Shown: positions 22,671 through 35,323 of the stretch, piece by piece | Layout: every line of letters begins with the position of its first letter | Numbering within the stretch: position 1 is the stretch's first letter | DNA from: Plumapathes pennacea | Taxonomy: Eukaryota > Cnidaria > Anthozoa > Antipatharia > Myriopathidae | Reading direction: 5' to 3' | Length of the DNA stretch: 64,000 nt | Assembly: GCA_964036295.1 (NCBI GenBank) | Contig: OZ038467.1 | Span: forward strand, 22,014,170-22,078,169 | The notes under the pieces: model-generated | Told to the model about the DNA's origin: nothing | The model's database searches: none | What the model saw: only the letters and a program-made list of their open reading frames with translations | Translations under genes and position numbers: made by a program

Positions 22671-22923
22671 CAATCAGTGACAAAAGTTCTTGGGACACTT
22701 TCAAAAATTGATGTATCTCAGACACAAGTCATTGACTTAGCGTATTGAAAGGCGCGAAACCATTTTTCTCCCCCCTCCCCTCTGTACAATGTTGCGTGTG
22801 TTTGGGAAAACAAGTTCAGGCCACTTCAACATTGAGCGGGGGGGAGGGGGGTTGTCTTTCAACTGAAACAGTAGAGAAATTACTGAAACTGTGCGAGTGT
22901 CCCAAGACTTTTGTCACTGATTG
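22671..22923. repeat. Insert D terminal 253-bp TIR element, right
   Basis: It is the same length and, by eye, identical in sequence to the left copy, in direct orientation. The right edge abuts the TA duplication at 22924-22925. The left edge abuts CTCAGA, which is not TA. Confidence 0.85.
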
Positions 22924-25900
22924 TAGAAGAAGTCTGGCAGAATGAAAACTTTATATAAGCGATACGGATAGAAATTAGCGATCATTATGTAATGTAATTT
23001 AGTTTTTTAACGCGATATCGTTATAGAAAGCTGGTTAACATGAAGGTCGTTTTTATGCATCCCTTCGTCTACTTACAGAAATCGTGGTACGCACTAGAAG
23101 GGATGCACCAAAACGACCTCATCATATTCAATTTGCATAGGTAAGGTTCTTGAACCTATAAGAAATCCGGCACAAGGACAACTTCGTATAAGTGACAGAG
23201 AGTCAAATTAGTGATAATTAAGTGTTGCAGTTTAATTTTTTAATCGTGATATCGCTATAGAAGGCTTGATAACATAAAGGTCGTTTTGATGCATCCCTTC
23301 GAGTACTTACAGAAATCGCGGAGCGCACCAGTTTAGATGCACCAAAACGACCTCATCATATACGATTTGCACAGCTAAAGTTCTTGAAACTATAAGAATT
23401 CCGCCACAATGACAGGTGTTTATAGGCGATAGAGAGTCAATTTATCTTTAAAATAAGTATTGTTGTTTAATTTTTTAACCGTGATATCGCTATGGATGGC
23501 TGGATAACATAATGGTCGTTTTGATGCATCCCTTCCGGTACTTACAGAAATCGTGGTATGCACTAGATTAGATGCGCCAAAACGACCTCATCATATACAA
23601 TTTGCATAGGTAAGGTTCTTGAACCTATAAGAAATACGGTACAAGGACAACTTTGTATTAGTGAAAGAGAGTCAAATCAGTAATAATTAAGTATTGTAGT
23701 TTAATTTTTCAATCGTGATATCGCTATAGAAGGCTTGATAACATACAGGTCGTTTTGATGCATCCCTTCGAGTACTTACAGAAAGCGTGGTGCGCACCAG
23801 TTTAGATGCATCAAAACGACCTGATCAGATACGATTTGCATAGCTAAGGTTCTTGAACCTAGAAGACTTCCGCCACAATGACAGCTGTATATAGTCAATA
23901 GAGAGTTAAATTATCTTTAAATTAAGTATTGTTGCTTAAGTTTTTACCCGTGATATTGCTTTAGAAAGCTGGATAACATGAAGGTCACTTTGATGCATCC
24001 CTTCAAGTACTTACAGAAATCGTGCAACGTAATTAAAGGATGCACCAGAAGGACCTGTTGAGATACGATTTGTATAGCTAAGGTTCTTGAACCTATAAGA
24101 CTTCACCACAATGACTGCTATATATAGGTGATAGAGAGTCAAATTATCTGTAATTAGGTATTGTAGTTTAATTTTTTAACCGTGATATCCGCATAGAAGG
24201 CTGGATAACATGAAGATCGTTTTGATGCATCCCTTCGAGTACTTTCAGAAATCGTGGAACGCATTAAAAGGGATGCACCAAAACGACCTTATCATATACG
24301 ATTTGCATAGCAAACGTTCTTGAACCCATAACACTTGCATAACAATGACAGATGTATATAGGCGATAGAGAGTCAAATTATCTTTAATTAAGTACTGTAG
24401 TTTAATTGTTTAACCGTGATATCGCTAAGAAGGCTTCATAACATCAACGTCGTTTTGATGCATCCCTTCGAGTACTTACAGAAATCATGGTTCGCTCTAG
24501 AAGGGATGCACAAAAACGACCTGATCACATACTAATTGCATAGTTAAGGTTGTTGAACTTATAACACTTCCTCCACAATGACAGCTGCATATAGTCGATA
24601 GAGACTCAAATGAGCTTTAACTAAGTATTGTTGTTTAATTTTTCGATCCGTGATATTGCTATAGAAATCTGGATAATATCAAGGTCGTTTTGATGCATCC
24701 CTTTGAGTACTTACAGAAATCGTGGTACGCACTACAGTACATGCACCAACCTCATCATATACAATTTGCATAGATAAGGCTTGGAACCTAGAAGAAGTCC
24801 GGCAGAATGAAAATTTTATATAAGCGATACAGAGAGAAATTAGCTATAATTAAGTATTATAGTTTAATTTTAAACCGTGATATTGCTATAGAAGGCTGGA
24901 TAACATAAAGGGCGTTTTTATGCAACCCTTTCAATACTTTCAGAAATTGTTTAATTTATTAACCGCGATATCGTTATAGAAAGCTGGTTAACATGAAGAT
25001 TGTTTTGATACATCCCTTCGAGTACTTATAGAAATCGTGGAACGCCCTAGAAGGTATGCACCAACACGACCTGATCAGCTACGATTAGCATATGTAAGGT
25101 TGTCGAACCTATAAGAATTCCGCCACAATGAGAGCTGTATATAGGCGATAGAGAGTCACATTATCTCTAATTAATAATTGTAGTTTAATTTTTAACCGTG
25201 ATATCGCTATAGAAAGCTGGATAACATCAAAGTCGTTTTGATGTATCCCTTCGAGTAATTACAAAAATCGTGGTACGCACCAGAAGGGATGCCTATAAAA
25301 CTTCCGCCATAATGACTGCTGCTTATAGGAGATAGAGAGTCAAATTATTATTAATTAAGTATTGTACTTTAAATTTGTAACCATGATATGCATCCCTTTG
25401 AGTACTTACAGAAATCGTAGTACGCTCTAAAATGCACCAAAACGACCTCATCATATATGATTTGCATAGCTACGGTTCTTGAAACTATAAGACTTCCGCC
25501 ACAATGACAGGTGTACATAGGCGATAGAGATTCAAATTATCTTTAATTAAGTATTGTAGTTTAATTTTTTAAACGTGATATAGCTATGGATGGCTGGATA
25601 ACATCAACATCGTTTTGATGCATCCCTTCGAGTAGTTATAGAAATCGTGGAACGCCCTAGAAGGGATGCACCAACACGACCTGATCAGCTACGATTAGCA
25701 TATGTAAAGTTGTCGAACCTATAGGAATTCCGCCACAATGAGAGCTGTATAGGCGATAGAGAGTCACATTATCTTTAATTAATAATTGTAGTTTAACTTT
25801 TAACCGTGATATCGCTATAGAAAGCTGGATAACATCAAAGTCGTTTTGATGCATCCCTTCGAGTAATTACAAAAATCGTGATACGCACCAGAAGGGACGC

Positions 25901-27814
25901 ACCAAAACGACCTCAGCATATACGATTTGCATATCTAAGGTTGTTGAACTTATAAAACTTCCGCCACAATGACTGCTGTTTATAGGAGATAGAGAGCCAA
26001 ATTATTATTAATTAAGTAGTGTACTTTAAATTTTTAACCGTGATATCCCTATAGAAGGCTGGATAACATAAAAGTCGTTTTGATGTATCCCTTCGAGTAC
26101 TTACAGAAATTGTGATGCGCACCAGTTTAGATGCACCAAAACGACCTCATCATATACAATTTGCTTAGCTAAAGTTCTTGATCCTAGAAGAAGTCCGGCA
26201 GAATAACAAGTTTATATAAGCGATGCAGAGAGAAATTAGCTATAATTAAGTATAATAGATTAATTTTTAACAGTAATATTGCTATGGATGGCTGGCTAAC
26301 ATAAAGTTAGTTTTCATGCATCCGTTCGAGTACTTACAAAAATCGTGGTACGCACTAAAAAGACCTCATCATATACGATTTCCATTGTTGAGGTTGCTGA
26401 ACAACTTCTGCAGAATGACAACTGTATATAAGCGATACAGAGTCAGATTACCGATAATTATTTATTGTAGTTTATTTTTTTAACCATGATATCACTATAG
26501 AAGGCTGGCTAACATAAGGTCGTTTTGATGTATCCCTTCGAGTACTTACAGAAATCGTGGTACGAACTAGAAGGGATGCACCAAAACGACTTCATCAGAT
26601 ACAATTTGCATAGGTAAGGTTCTTGAACCTGTAAGAAATCCGGAACAAGGACAACTTCTTATAAACGAAAGAGAGTCAAATGAGTGATAATTAAGTATTG
26701 TACTTTAATGTTTTAACCGTGATATCGCTATGGACGGCTGGATAACATAAAGGTTGTTTTGATGCATCCCTTCGAGTACTTACAGAAATCGTGGTATGCA
26801 CTAGATTAGATGCGCCAAAACGACCTCATCATATACGATTTGCATAGGTAAGGTTCTTGAACCTATAAGAAATCCGGTACAAGGACAACTTTGTATAAGC
26901 AAATGAGAGTCAAATCTGTGGTAATTAAGTATCGTAGTTTAATATTTTAATCGTGATATCGCTATAGAAGGCTTGATAACATAAAGGTCGTTTTGATACA
27001 TCCATTCGAGTACTTACAGAAATCGTGGAGCGCACCAGTTTAGATACACCAAAACGACCTCATCTTATACGATTTGCATAGCTGAGGTTCTTGAAGCTAT
27101 AAGAATTCCGCCACAAGGACAGGTGTTTATAGGCGATAGAGAGTCAAATTATCTTTAATTAAGTATTTTAGTTTAATTTTTTAACCGTGATATCGCTATG
27201 GATGGCTGAATAACATACAGGTCGTTTTGATGCATCCCTTCGAGTACTTACAGAAATCGTGGTATGCACTAAAAGGGACGCACCAAAACGACCTCATCAT
27301 ATACGATTTGCATAGCTAAGGTTCTTGAATCTAGAAGACTTCCGCCGCAATGACAGCTGTATATAGGCGATAGAGAGTCACATTATCTTTAAAATTAAGT
27401 ATTGTTGTTTAATTTTTTACCCGTGATATCGCTATAGAAAGCTGCATAACATCAACGTCGTTTTGATGCATCCCTTCGAGTAGTTACGGAAATCGTGGTA
27501 CGCACTAAAAGGGATACACCAAAAGGATCTCATCATATACAATTTGCATAGCTCTGGTAGTTGAACCTATAAGAAGTCCGGCAGAATGACAACTGTATAT
27601 AATCGACACAAGATCATATTAGCGATCATTATGTAAGGTAATTTAATTTTTTAACCGCGATATCGTTATAGAAAGCTGGTTAATATGCAGGTCGTTTTGA
27701 TGCATCCCTTCTAGTACTTACAGAAATCGTGGTACGCACTAGAAGGGATGCACCAAAATGACCTCATCATATACAATTTCCATAGGTAAGGTCCTTGAAC
27801 CTATAAGAAATCCG
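22924..27814 (+). repeat. ~232-bp satellite array, block S5
   Basis: About 21 monomers. The block parallels 2893-8380 of unit 1 but lacks unit 1's two internal duplications. The frame-like stretch on the minus strand near 25657-25854 is only a chance opening across monomers. Confidence 0.92.
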
Positions 27815-27984
27815 CTCTAAATTTGCGCAACGGCGTTGCAAGTTTTTGAATCGCTTTCAAAAACTTGCAACGCGTTGCAGCACTGCAAACATCGCGAAAA
27901 ATCGTTCGCAATGGGGTGTTACACCTGAAAGATTTTTAGCGCAACATCGTATTGTTGCAAATCGACCAGTGTAACACCAGCTTA

Positions 27985-28137
27985 AGGGTGTTTCACACGG
28001 TAAAGCAAGCCAGCGCAAACGCAAGCGCAAGAGAATGAAAACTTTTCCATTCTCTTGTGTTTTCGTTTGGGCTTGCTTCACAAATTTTACCGTGTGAACC
28101 GGTCGCTTGCGCTTGCTTTACTCGTGTGAACCAGCCT
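27985..28137. mobile_element. Fold-back MITE with TTA target duplication, copy 2
   Basis: Same position, TIRs and TTA flanks as the copy at 8551. The interior differs by a few bases (for example GTGTTTTCG in place of GTGTTTGCG). Confidence 0.77.
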
Positions 28138-28160
28138 TTAAACGTTGCCGTCTTCTTCTC

Positions 28161-28457
28161 CAGGGCCCGGTTTTTCAAAGCACGATTAGGCTAATCCTGG
28201 ATTAGGTGGGCCCAGGGCCCGGTTTTTTGAAAGTCGATTAAGTTAATCTAGGATTAACGAAATTATTTCTCTCGACCTCTCTCCCAATAAACAGCAAGGT
28301 TTTGTTTTGTTTTGGATTAGAAAGCTTGTTCCGGCTTAAAACGTTATCAAGAAAGTCGTTGTGAACAAAACTTTTACGTTTTCTGGCTAAAAAATGATAA
28401 GAAAGTTTAAACCTAATCCAGGATTAGCCTAATCGTGCTTTGAAAAACCGAGCCCTG
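28161..28457. mobile_element. 297-bp TIR element, copy 2
   Basis: Same 46-bp TIR structure and second internal left end as copy 1. Length is also 297 bp. Confidence 0.77.
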
Positions 28458-28809
28458 TATTGCATCTAAAGTCCTATCTTCTGTCTCAGGCAAGTTGCCG
28501 TACACTGTGCAAGCCTGTCTGTCAGTGCAGGGCGGTCGATTCAATCTTACTGAGAAATATTGGCTTGGAGGAGACAGCGACCGAAATCCAAAAGCGAGGT
28601 AACTACTAAAGACCATGTTGTATGAGGCAATTCTTCTTGCAACTTGGAACGCAACGTCCTTGCGAGACAAGTTGCAGAAAAATTTACAGTCTTCTACCCT
28701 TCGCAACGTTGCGTGGTCTTGTTGCCGTGTGACATGTATTTTTCAACTAGTCTCGCAATGCTGCCGTCAGCGTTGCGAGAAAAATGCGGGAAAATTGCTT
28801 CTCTGTTTA

Positions 28810-29996
28810 CTAGAAATACGATAATCGCAGATACCCTCGCTCTGGCGACTATTATTTTGGTACTGCTCAACAAGAGCAGCCTTTGTTTTACTGAATTTTT
28901 GACGGAATTATTTCTTCGAAGTCAAGTGCTGCACGCAAAGAAAGGAGAAAAATATGGTGTGTGTTGTACTTTTGCGTTGAAAGAAGAATTAATCCATTGC
29001 GTGACGCCGTACGTATTTGTAGCTGTTTCTCACGGTTGACATACCTAACTAATTTATGCAGTCTGCAGGGCACATTCTCAAACATTTAGTACTTGAATTG
29101 TGAAGTTGGTTCGCCGCAGTAGTACAGGGGAAAAAGGAACACCGATTTTCCAGTTTTGAATTCATAGGCAGTACAATTAAATAGGCTTTCTGTGCGATTT
29201 TGTTTTACTCTGGAATGCATTCACTGGACTCTGAGGCATGCATATTTAATGAATCGAGTTGTTTTTAATGTGAACTCGCTCAAAACAGCGTGATTTCTCC
29301 CAGAATCAAATCCAAATTTGAACGGTTCACACCGACTGCTCTGAGCAAATACGCTAGCCGAAACTAGCGACAGAACCCGGTATTAAAACAAGACTTCGAG
29401 TGAAAATGATCAGGAAGCAGATTTTAATATTTTCTTGAAGTGACCGGGTCACAAGATACAGGGCAGAATATAGACGGCGTACTTGCGACTTTGCCCGTTT
29501 TTTCTCATGAAGTTACCAATTCCCTTTCAAGCGGTGTTCTGTTCATGTCGTTCTCGATTTGAACATTCATGCGCTGTTCTATTTGCGGAATCGTTTCATC
29601 GGCACGATTTTTGTTCACGACGCTGTCGCCCACATGAATGTTGTCTTTCTTTGAGTCGGAATTGACTGTTCGATCGTTCCCACGATTGCCCGTGCTCCCT
29701 TCTCTTTTGAAGAAGAGATTCGCGAGACTGTTGTGTTTCCAATTTTCCAGTTTTCAAATTCATTTTTCGTGAATGCAGAACAATACTGTTGCTTCGTTCA
29801 AGTTGCTTTTCTTTCTGTCGGTCACGCGTGACCGATCCTTTGTGAGGTGCCCTCACTGCATTCTGGGCCTAGTCGTACGCCTGACTGACTGACAGACGAA
29901 CATTAAATTTTGAGATGGCGACCTGCTTCGAGTCTCCAAATAGGGCGATACTACTGCATTAGCGTCGTGATTATTACCCTCGCTCACGCTCGGGTA
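28810..29996 (-). mobile_element. Non-autonomous Helitron-like element, copy 2
   Basis: Minus-strand element from TACCCGAGCG to TTTCTAG, in the same A/T site as copy 1. The degenerate DUF6570-type N-terminal coding start is preserved within 29596-29770 on the minus strand. Confidence 0.67.
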
Positions 29997-30415
29997 TCAG
30001 AACTTGCTGCCTTCAAAAATCACACACACTTTTTATCTTCACATGTGAAGATATCGCGCGTGATAAAAATTTTTTCAACTGGAGAAATCTGGTATTTCAT
30101 CGATATTGACATATAAATAGAGGCAATGGCCGAATCACGGACAGATTATTCGTTGCTGAATCGCAAATCATACGTGATTAGTTATTATTCCTGTTCGCTT
30201 CATTCACTCGTAAGATATTGAGATGAAAACTCGAGGATAAATTTTATGTCACAGAAAACTTGCCATAGAAAACTTGCTCGTGTGCATGGGACTCAAGGTA
30301 TCACCCCATCCCCCGTTCCCAAATGACCACTTTCTAGCAGATTGTTTATTTAAGTGGCTTTAATTGACTAAACACATGCATATTATACATGAAACTGTTT
30401 GTTATTAACTCATCT

Positions 30416-30623
30416 GGTGAGCGCGCTACGCAATCCCTCAAAAGGAGATCACCGAAGTTTCGCCTCGCTTAGGGAGGTTTAGGTTTAAAGTTAGGATTAC
30501 GTTAAGGTTAGGGTTAGGATTAGGATTAGGGTTAGGTTATGGTCATGGTTAGGTTATCTAACCGCCATGAGCACAGCTAAACCTCTGTGATCTCCTTTTG
30601 AGGGATTGCGAAGCGTGCGCACC
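30416..30623. mobile_element. TTAGGG-containing MITE, copy 2
   Basis: Same GGTG...CACC inverted repeats and degenerate TTAGGG interior as the copy at 10981. Confidence 0.75.
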
Positions 30624-31136
30624 AAATCATGTAGCTGCTTCTAATAATGTCTATTATTGCGATCAAATATGGCAAACGTTATTGCGCAATCATTGACGTC
30701 ACAGGTGTTTTCGTATTTTGTACTTAATACCCCTCAGTATTTCACCGACTGGAACGAAACTATGAGGATATAATAAAGTTTCTCAGCTTTTTTATTTTGC
30801 TTTAAAACTGTTTATGATTTTTTTCAATTTCATAGAAGTGATGAATTTTCAGTTTACATAAAGCTTACATTAAAAAGTTCATAAAAAAGTTTGAAACAAA
30901 AATTTTGATGACTGCGGGGTGGTGAAAATTTGTGGACAATTTTGATGACTGCGGGGTGGTGAACATTTTTGGAAAAGTTTGTGTCTTTTTAGTTCTGTCT
31001 GGATCTGTCTGGGTCTGTTTGCGTCTGTCTGGGTCTATCTGGGCTCGGGGATAATGCCTAGATATGTCCAGACAAGATCAGAACAAAATTTTGAGTTTAC
31101 AATCCATCTATCAATTAAGTCAGGTGGCTCACAATA

Positions 31137-31519
31137 GTTTTCAATGGATTTTCAGTTGTTTTTCAGTGGATTTTCAGTAGTTTTCAATGGATTTTCAGTG
31201 GATTTCAATAGATTTTCAGTAGACTTTCAATGGATTTCAATAGATTTTCAGTAGTATTTCAGTGGTTTTTCAGTGGTTTTTCAGTAGGTTTTCAATGTAT
31301 TTTCAATAGTACTTTAAAGGTTTTTCAGTAGTTTTTCGGTGCATTTTCAGTGGATTTCCAATAATATTGCAGTAGAATTTCAGTGGATATTCAGTGGATT
31401 TTTAGCAGTTTTTCAGAAGTTTTCAGTGGACTTTCAGTGGTTTTTCAGTAGTTTTTATGTGGATTTTCAAAAGTATTTCAGTAGATTTTCAGTGGATTTT
31501 CAATGGATATTCAGCGGTT
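31137..31519 (+). repeat. TTTTCAGTGGA-type minisatellite, copy 2
   Basis: Same minisatellite as copy 1, but shorter by about one repeat near 31215-31245 (one TTTTCAGTGGA-type step is missing), as expected of a slippage-prone array. Confidence 0.84.
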
Positions 31520-31522
31520 TTT

Positions 31523-32497
31523 ACTGGGACTATAACGAGACTTACGGGAGTTCATATGGCTTATTCTTGGTCAATGTTGACGAGATATTGCTTTAAAAGT
31601 ACGCATTTATTTGTCTGTTATTTTGACCGGAAATGGCGGTTTGATATGCGAAGTTCAAAGTCTTATTACTCGCGGATAGTTTAAAGTACAATCATAAATG
31701 GCACATGAGAAACATTGTCTGAAAGTTTCATGCGATTCGAATGATTGGCCGAGACGGGACATTGATTTTAGTAAGAGGGAAAAAATGGACGATTTTGGAC
31801 CAAATGTTAAGGGGTTAGGCTTAAGTTTTGGTCGAAAATTGGCCCATTGTGACCAAAATTCGAATCCTTCTAAACCTTTAGGAAAGCTTACTGGGATTAT
31901 AACGAGACTTCAGACGGTTCAGTTGGCTTATTTTTGGTCATTGTCGACGAGATATCGCTTTAAAACTATGCATTTATTTGTCTGTTATTTTGACCAGAAA
32001 TGGCGGTTTGTTATGCGAAGTACGAAGTCTTATAACTCGAGCATCGTTTGAAAAACAATCATAAATGGCACAGGAATACATTGTACAACATTCAGAAATA
32101 TTGCCTGAAAGTTCCATGCAATTCGAATGATTAATCGAGAGGGGATATTGATTTTATTAAGAGGCAAAAATATGGCAGATTTTGGACCAAATGTTAAGGG
32201 AAAAAACTTATAGGAAAGCTTGCTGGGACTATAGCGAGACTTCAGGCAGTTCAATTAGCTTATTTTTGGTCATTATGAACGAGATATCGCTTTAAAAGTA
32301 TGCATTTTTTTGTCGGTTATTTTGACCGGATATGGCGGTTTGTTATGCCAAGTTCCAAGTCTTATAACTCGCGCATCGTTTTACAAACAATCATAATAGG
32401 CACATGAGCACACTTGTTCAACATTCAGAAACATTTCCTGAAATATCATGTGATTCGAATGATTGGCCGACACGGGACATGGGGCACGGGACATGGG
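31523..32497 (+). repeat. Three-copy ~335-bp tandem repeat, copy 2
   Basis: CTGGGA(C/T)TATA starts at 31523, 31891 and 32223. The first repeat is longer here (368 bp): it carries a GGTTAGGCTTAAGTTTTGGTCG stretch missing from copy 1 and lacks a CACATATGTAAAACATTCAG stretch present in copy 1. A 117-codon plus-strand frame from 31698 spans repeat junctions and is not conserved in the other copies. Confidence 0.83.
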
Positions 32498-35323
32498 TAG
32501 ATTAGATGCACCAAAACGACCTCATCATATACGATTTGCACAGCTAAGATTGTTGAACCTAGAAGGAGTCCGGCAGAATGACAACTGTATATAAGCGATA
32601 GAAAGTCAAATTAGCGATAATTAAGTATTGTAGTTTAATTTTTTAACCATCATATCGCTATAGAAGGCTGGCTAACATAAAGTTCGTTTTCATGCATCCG
32701 TTCGAGTACTTACAAAAATCGTGGTACGCACTAAAAAGGATGCACCAAAACGACCTCATCAAATACGATTTCCATTGCTGAGGTTGTTGAACCTAGAACA
32801 ACTTCGACAGAATGACACCTGTATATAAGCGATACAGAGTCAGATTACCGATAATTATTTATTGTAGTTTATTTTTTTAACCATGATATCGCAATAGAAG
32901 GCTGGCTAACATAAGGTCGTTTTGATGCATCCCTTCGAGTACTTACAGAAATCATGGTACGAACTAGAAGGGATGCACCAAAACGACTTCGTCACATACG
33001 AATTCTGTAGCTAAGATTGTCGAACCAATAAGAATTCCGGCAGAATAACAACTTTATATAAGCGATAGAGAGTCAAATTAGCAATAATTAAGTATTGTAG
33101 TTTAATTTTTTAACCGTAATATCGCTATAGATGGCTGCCTAACATAAAGGTCGTTTTGATGCATCCCTTCGAGTACTTACAGATATCGTGGTGCGCACTA
33201 GAAGGGATGTACCAAAACGACCTTTTCATATACGATTTGCATAGCTAAGGTTCTTGAACCTATCAGAAGTCCGACAGAGTGACTACTGTATATTAGCGAT
33301 ACAAAATAAAATTAGCGATAATTAAGTATTGTAGTTTAATTTTTTAACCATGAAAAGGGACATAGTAGGGAAGCACCAAAACGACTTCATCATATACAAT
33401 TTTCACAGTTAAGATTGTTGAACCTAGAAGGAGTCCAGGAGAAGGACAACTGTATATAAGCGATAGAGAATCAGATTACCGATAATTATTTATTGTAGTT
33501 TATTTTTTTAACCATGATATCGCTATAAAAGGCTGGCTAACATAAGGTAGTTTTCACGCATCCCTTCGAGTACTAGTACAGAAATCGTGGTACGCACTAA
33601 AAGGGATACACCAAAACGACCTCATTATACACGATTTGCATAGCTAAGATTGTTGAAGATAAGAAGTCCGGCAGAATGACAACTTTGTATAAGCGATAGA
33701 GGATCAAATTAGCAATAATTAAGTATTGTAGTTTAATTATTTAATTGTGATATCGCTATAGAAAGCTGGCTAACATAAAGATCGTTTTGATGCATACCTT
33801 CGAGTACTTATAGAAATCGTGGAACGCCCCAGAAGGGATGCACCAAAACGACCTCATCATATATGATTTGCATAGCTAAAGTTATCGAACCTATAAGAAT
33901 TCCGCCACAATGACAGCTGTATATGGGCGATAGAGAGTCAAATTATGTTTAATTAAGAATTGTACTTTAATTTTTAACCGTGATATTGCTATAGAAAGCT
34001 GGATAACATCAATGTCGTTTTGATGCATCCCTTCGAGTACTTACAAAAATCGTGGTACGCACAAGATGTGATGCACCAAAACGACCTCATCGTATACGAT
34101 TTGCAAAACTAAGGTTGTTGAACCTATAAGACTTCCGCCACAATGACAGCTGTATATAGGCAATAGAGAGTCAAATTATCTTTAATTAAGTATTGTAGTT
34201 TAATTTTTTAACCGTGATATTGCTATAGAAGGCTGGATAAGATGAAGGTAGTTTTGATGAATCCCTTTGAGTACTTGCAGAAATCGTGGTACGCACTAGA
34301 TTAGATGCATCAAACCGACCTCATCATATAAGAAATCCGGCATAATGACAACTTTTTATATGCAAAAGAGACTCAAATTAGTGATAATTAAGTATTGTAG
34401 TTTAATTTTTAAGCCTGATATCGCCATGGATGGCTATCTAACATAAAGTCGTTTTGATGCATCTCTTCAATTACTTAGAGAAATCGTGGTACGCACTAGA
34501 TTAAATGAACCAAAAAGACCTTATCATATACAATTTGCATAGCTAAGGTTCTTGAACCTATAAAAAATCCGGCACAATGACAACTTTGTATAAGCGAAAG
34601 AGACTCAAATTAGTTATAATTAAGTATTGTACTTTAATTTTTTTAACCGTGATATCGCTATAGGGGGCTTGATAGGATACAGGTCGTTTTGATGCATCCC
34701 TTCGAGTACTTACAGAAATCGTGGTACGTAGTAGATTAAATGCACCAAAACGACCTGATCAGTTACGATTTGCACAGCTAAGGTTCTTGAACCTATAAGG
34801 CTTCCGACACAATGACAGCTGTATATAGGCGACAGGGAGTCACATTATCTTGAATTAAGTATTGTTTAATTCTTTACTCGTGATATTGTTATAGAAAGCT
34901 GGATACCATCACGGTCGTTTTGATGTATCCCTTCGAGTACTTACAGAAATTGTGGTACGCACTAGAAGGAATGCACCAAAACGACATAATCATATACGAT
35001 TTGCACAGCTAAGGTTGTTGAACCTATAAGACTTCAGGCACAATTAGAGCTGTATATATAAGATAGATTTAAATTATCTATAATTACGTATTATAGTTTA
35101 GTTTTTACCCGTGATATCGCTATAGATGGCTCTCTAACATAAGGCCATTTTGATGCATCCATTCGAGTACTTACAGAAATCGTGTTCCGCACTAGAAGGG
35201 ATGCATTAAAACGACCTCATCATATACAATTTGCATAGCTAAGGTTTGGAACCTAGAAGAAGTCCGGCAGAATGACAACTTTATATAAGCGATACAGAGA
35301 GAAATTAGCTATAATTAAGTATT
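32498..35323 (+). repeat. ~232-bp satellite array, block S6
   Basis: About 12 monomers, the shortest such block. It lacks one monomer before the LINE compared with units 1, 2 and 4, because the GCATTAAAACG monomer is joined directly to the AAGGTTTGGAACC one near 35215-35250. Near 33355-33375 a GGGACATAGTAGGGAAGCACC stretch, otherwise the end of block B, lies inside the satellite. Confidence 0.92.

Larger units (their letters stand above)
20736..22923. mobile_element. Insert D: composite mariner-like element, only in unit 2
   Basis: A 2188-bp insertion flanked by TA duplications (20734-20735 and 22924-22925). The other units read GAACCTAGAAG uninterrupted. Both ends are the same 253-bp repeat in direct orientation (20736-20988 and 22671-22923), which I find identical base for base. 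Each repeat has its own inverted termini, CAATCAGTGACAAAAG / CTTTTGTCACTGATTG. TA duplication with CAGTGACAAAAG ends fits Tc1/mariner-type MITEs. The inner junctions lack TA, so the whole 2.2 kb seems to have moved as one unit. No transposase is visible. Confidence 0.8.
27815..32497. other. Non-satellite block B, copy 2
   Basis: Same left junction (after AAATCCG) and component order as copy 1, without insert E. The empty TTAA site reads CAATTAAGTCAGG near 31110-31125. The right edge is modified: the tail reads GGGGCACGGGACATGGG, then satellite resumes at TAGATTAGATG. Spacers without separate entries (for example 28458-28809, 29997-30415 and 30624-31136) match those described for copy 1. Confidence 0.9.

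Noticed and set aside
20736-22923. Insert D as an LTR retrotransposon (identical direct terminal repeats)
   Set aside because: The terminal repeats do not begin TG or end CA, the duplication is a 2-bp TA, each repeat has its own inverted ends, and no primer-binding site or gag-pol is seen.
31698-32051. 117-codon plus-strand frame in the 335-bp tandem repeat
   Set aside because: It spans repeat junctions, is not kept at this length in the other copies, and has no recognised domain.
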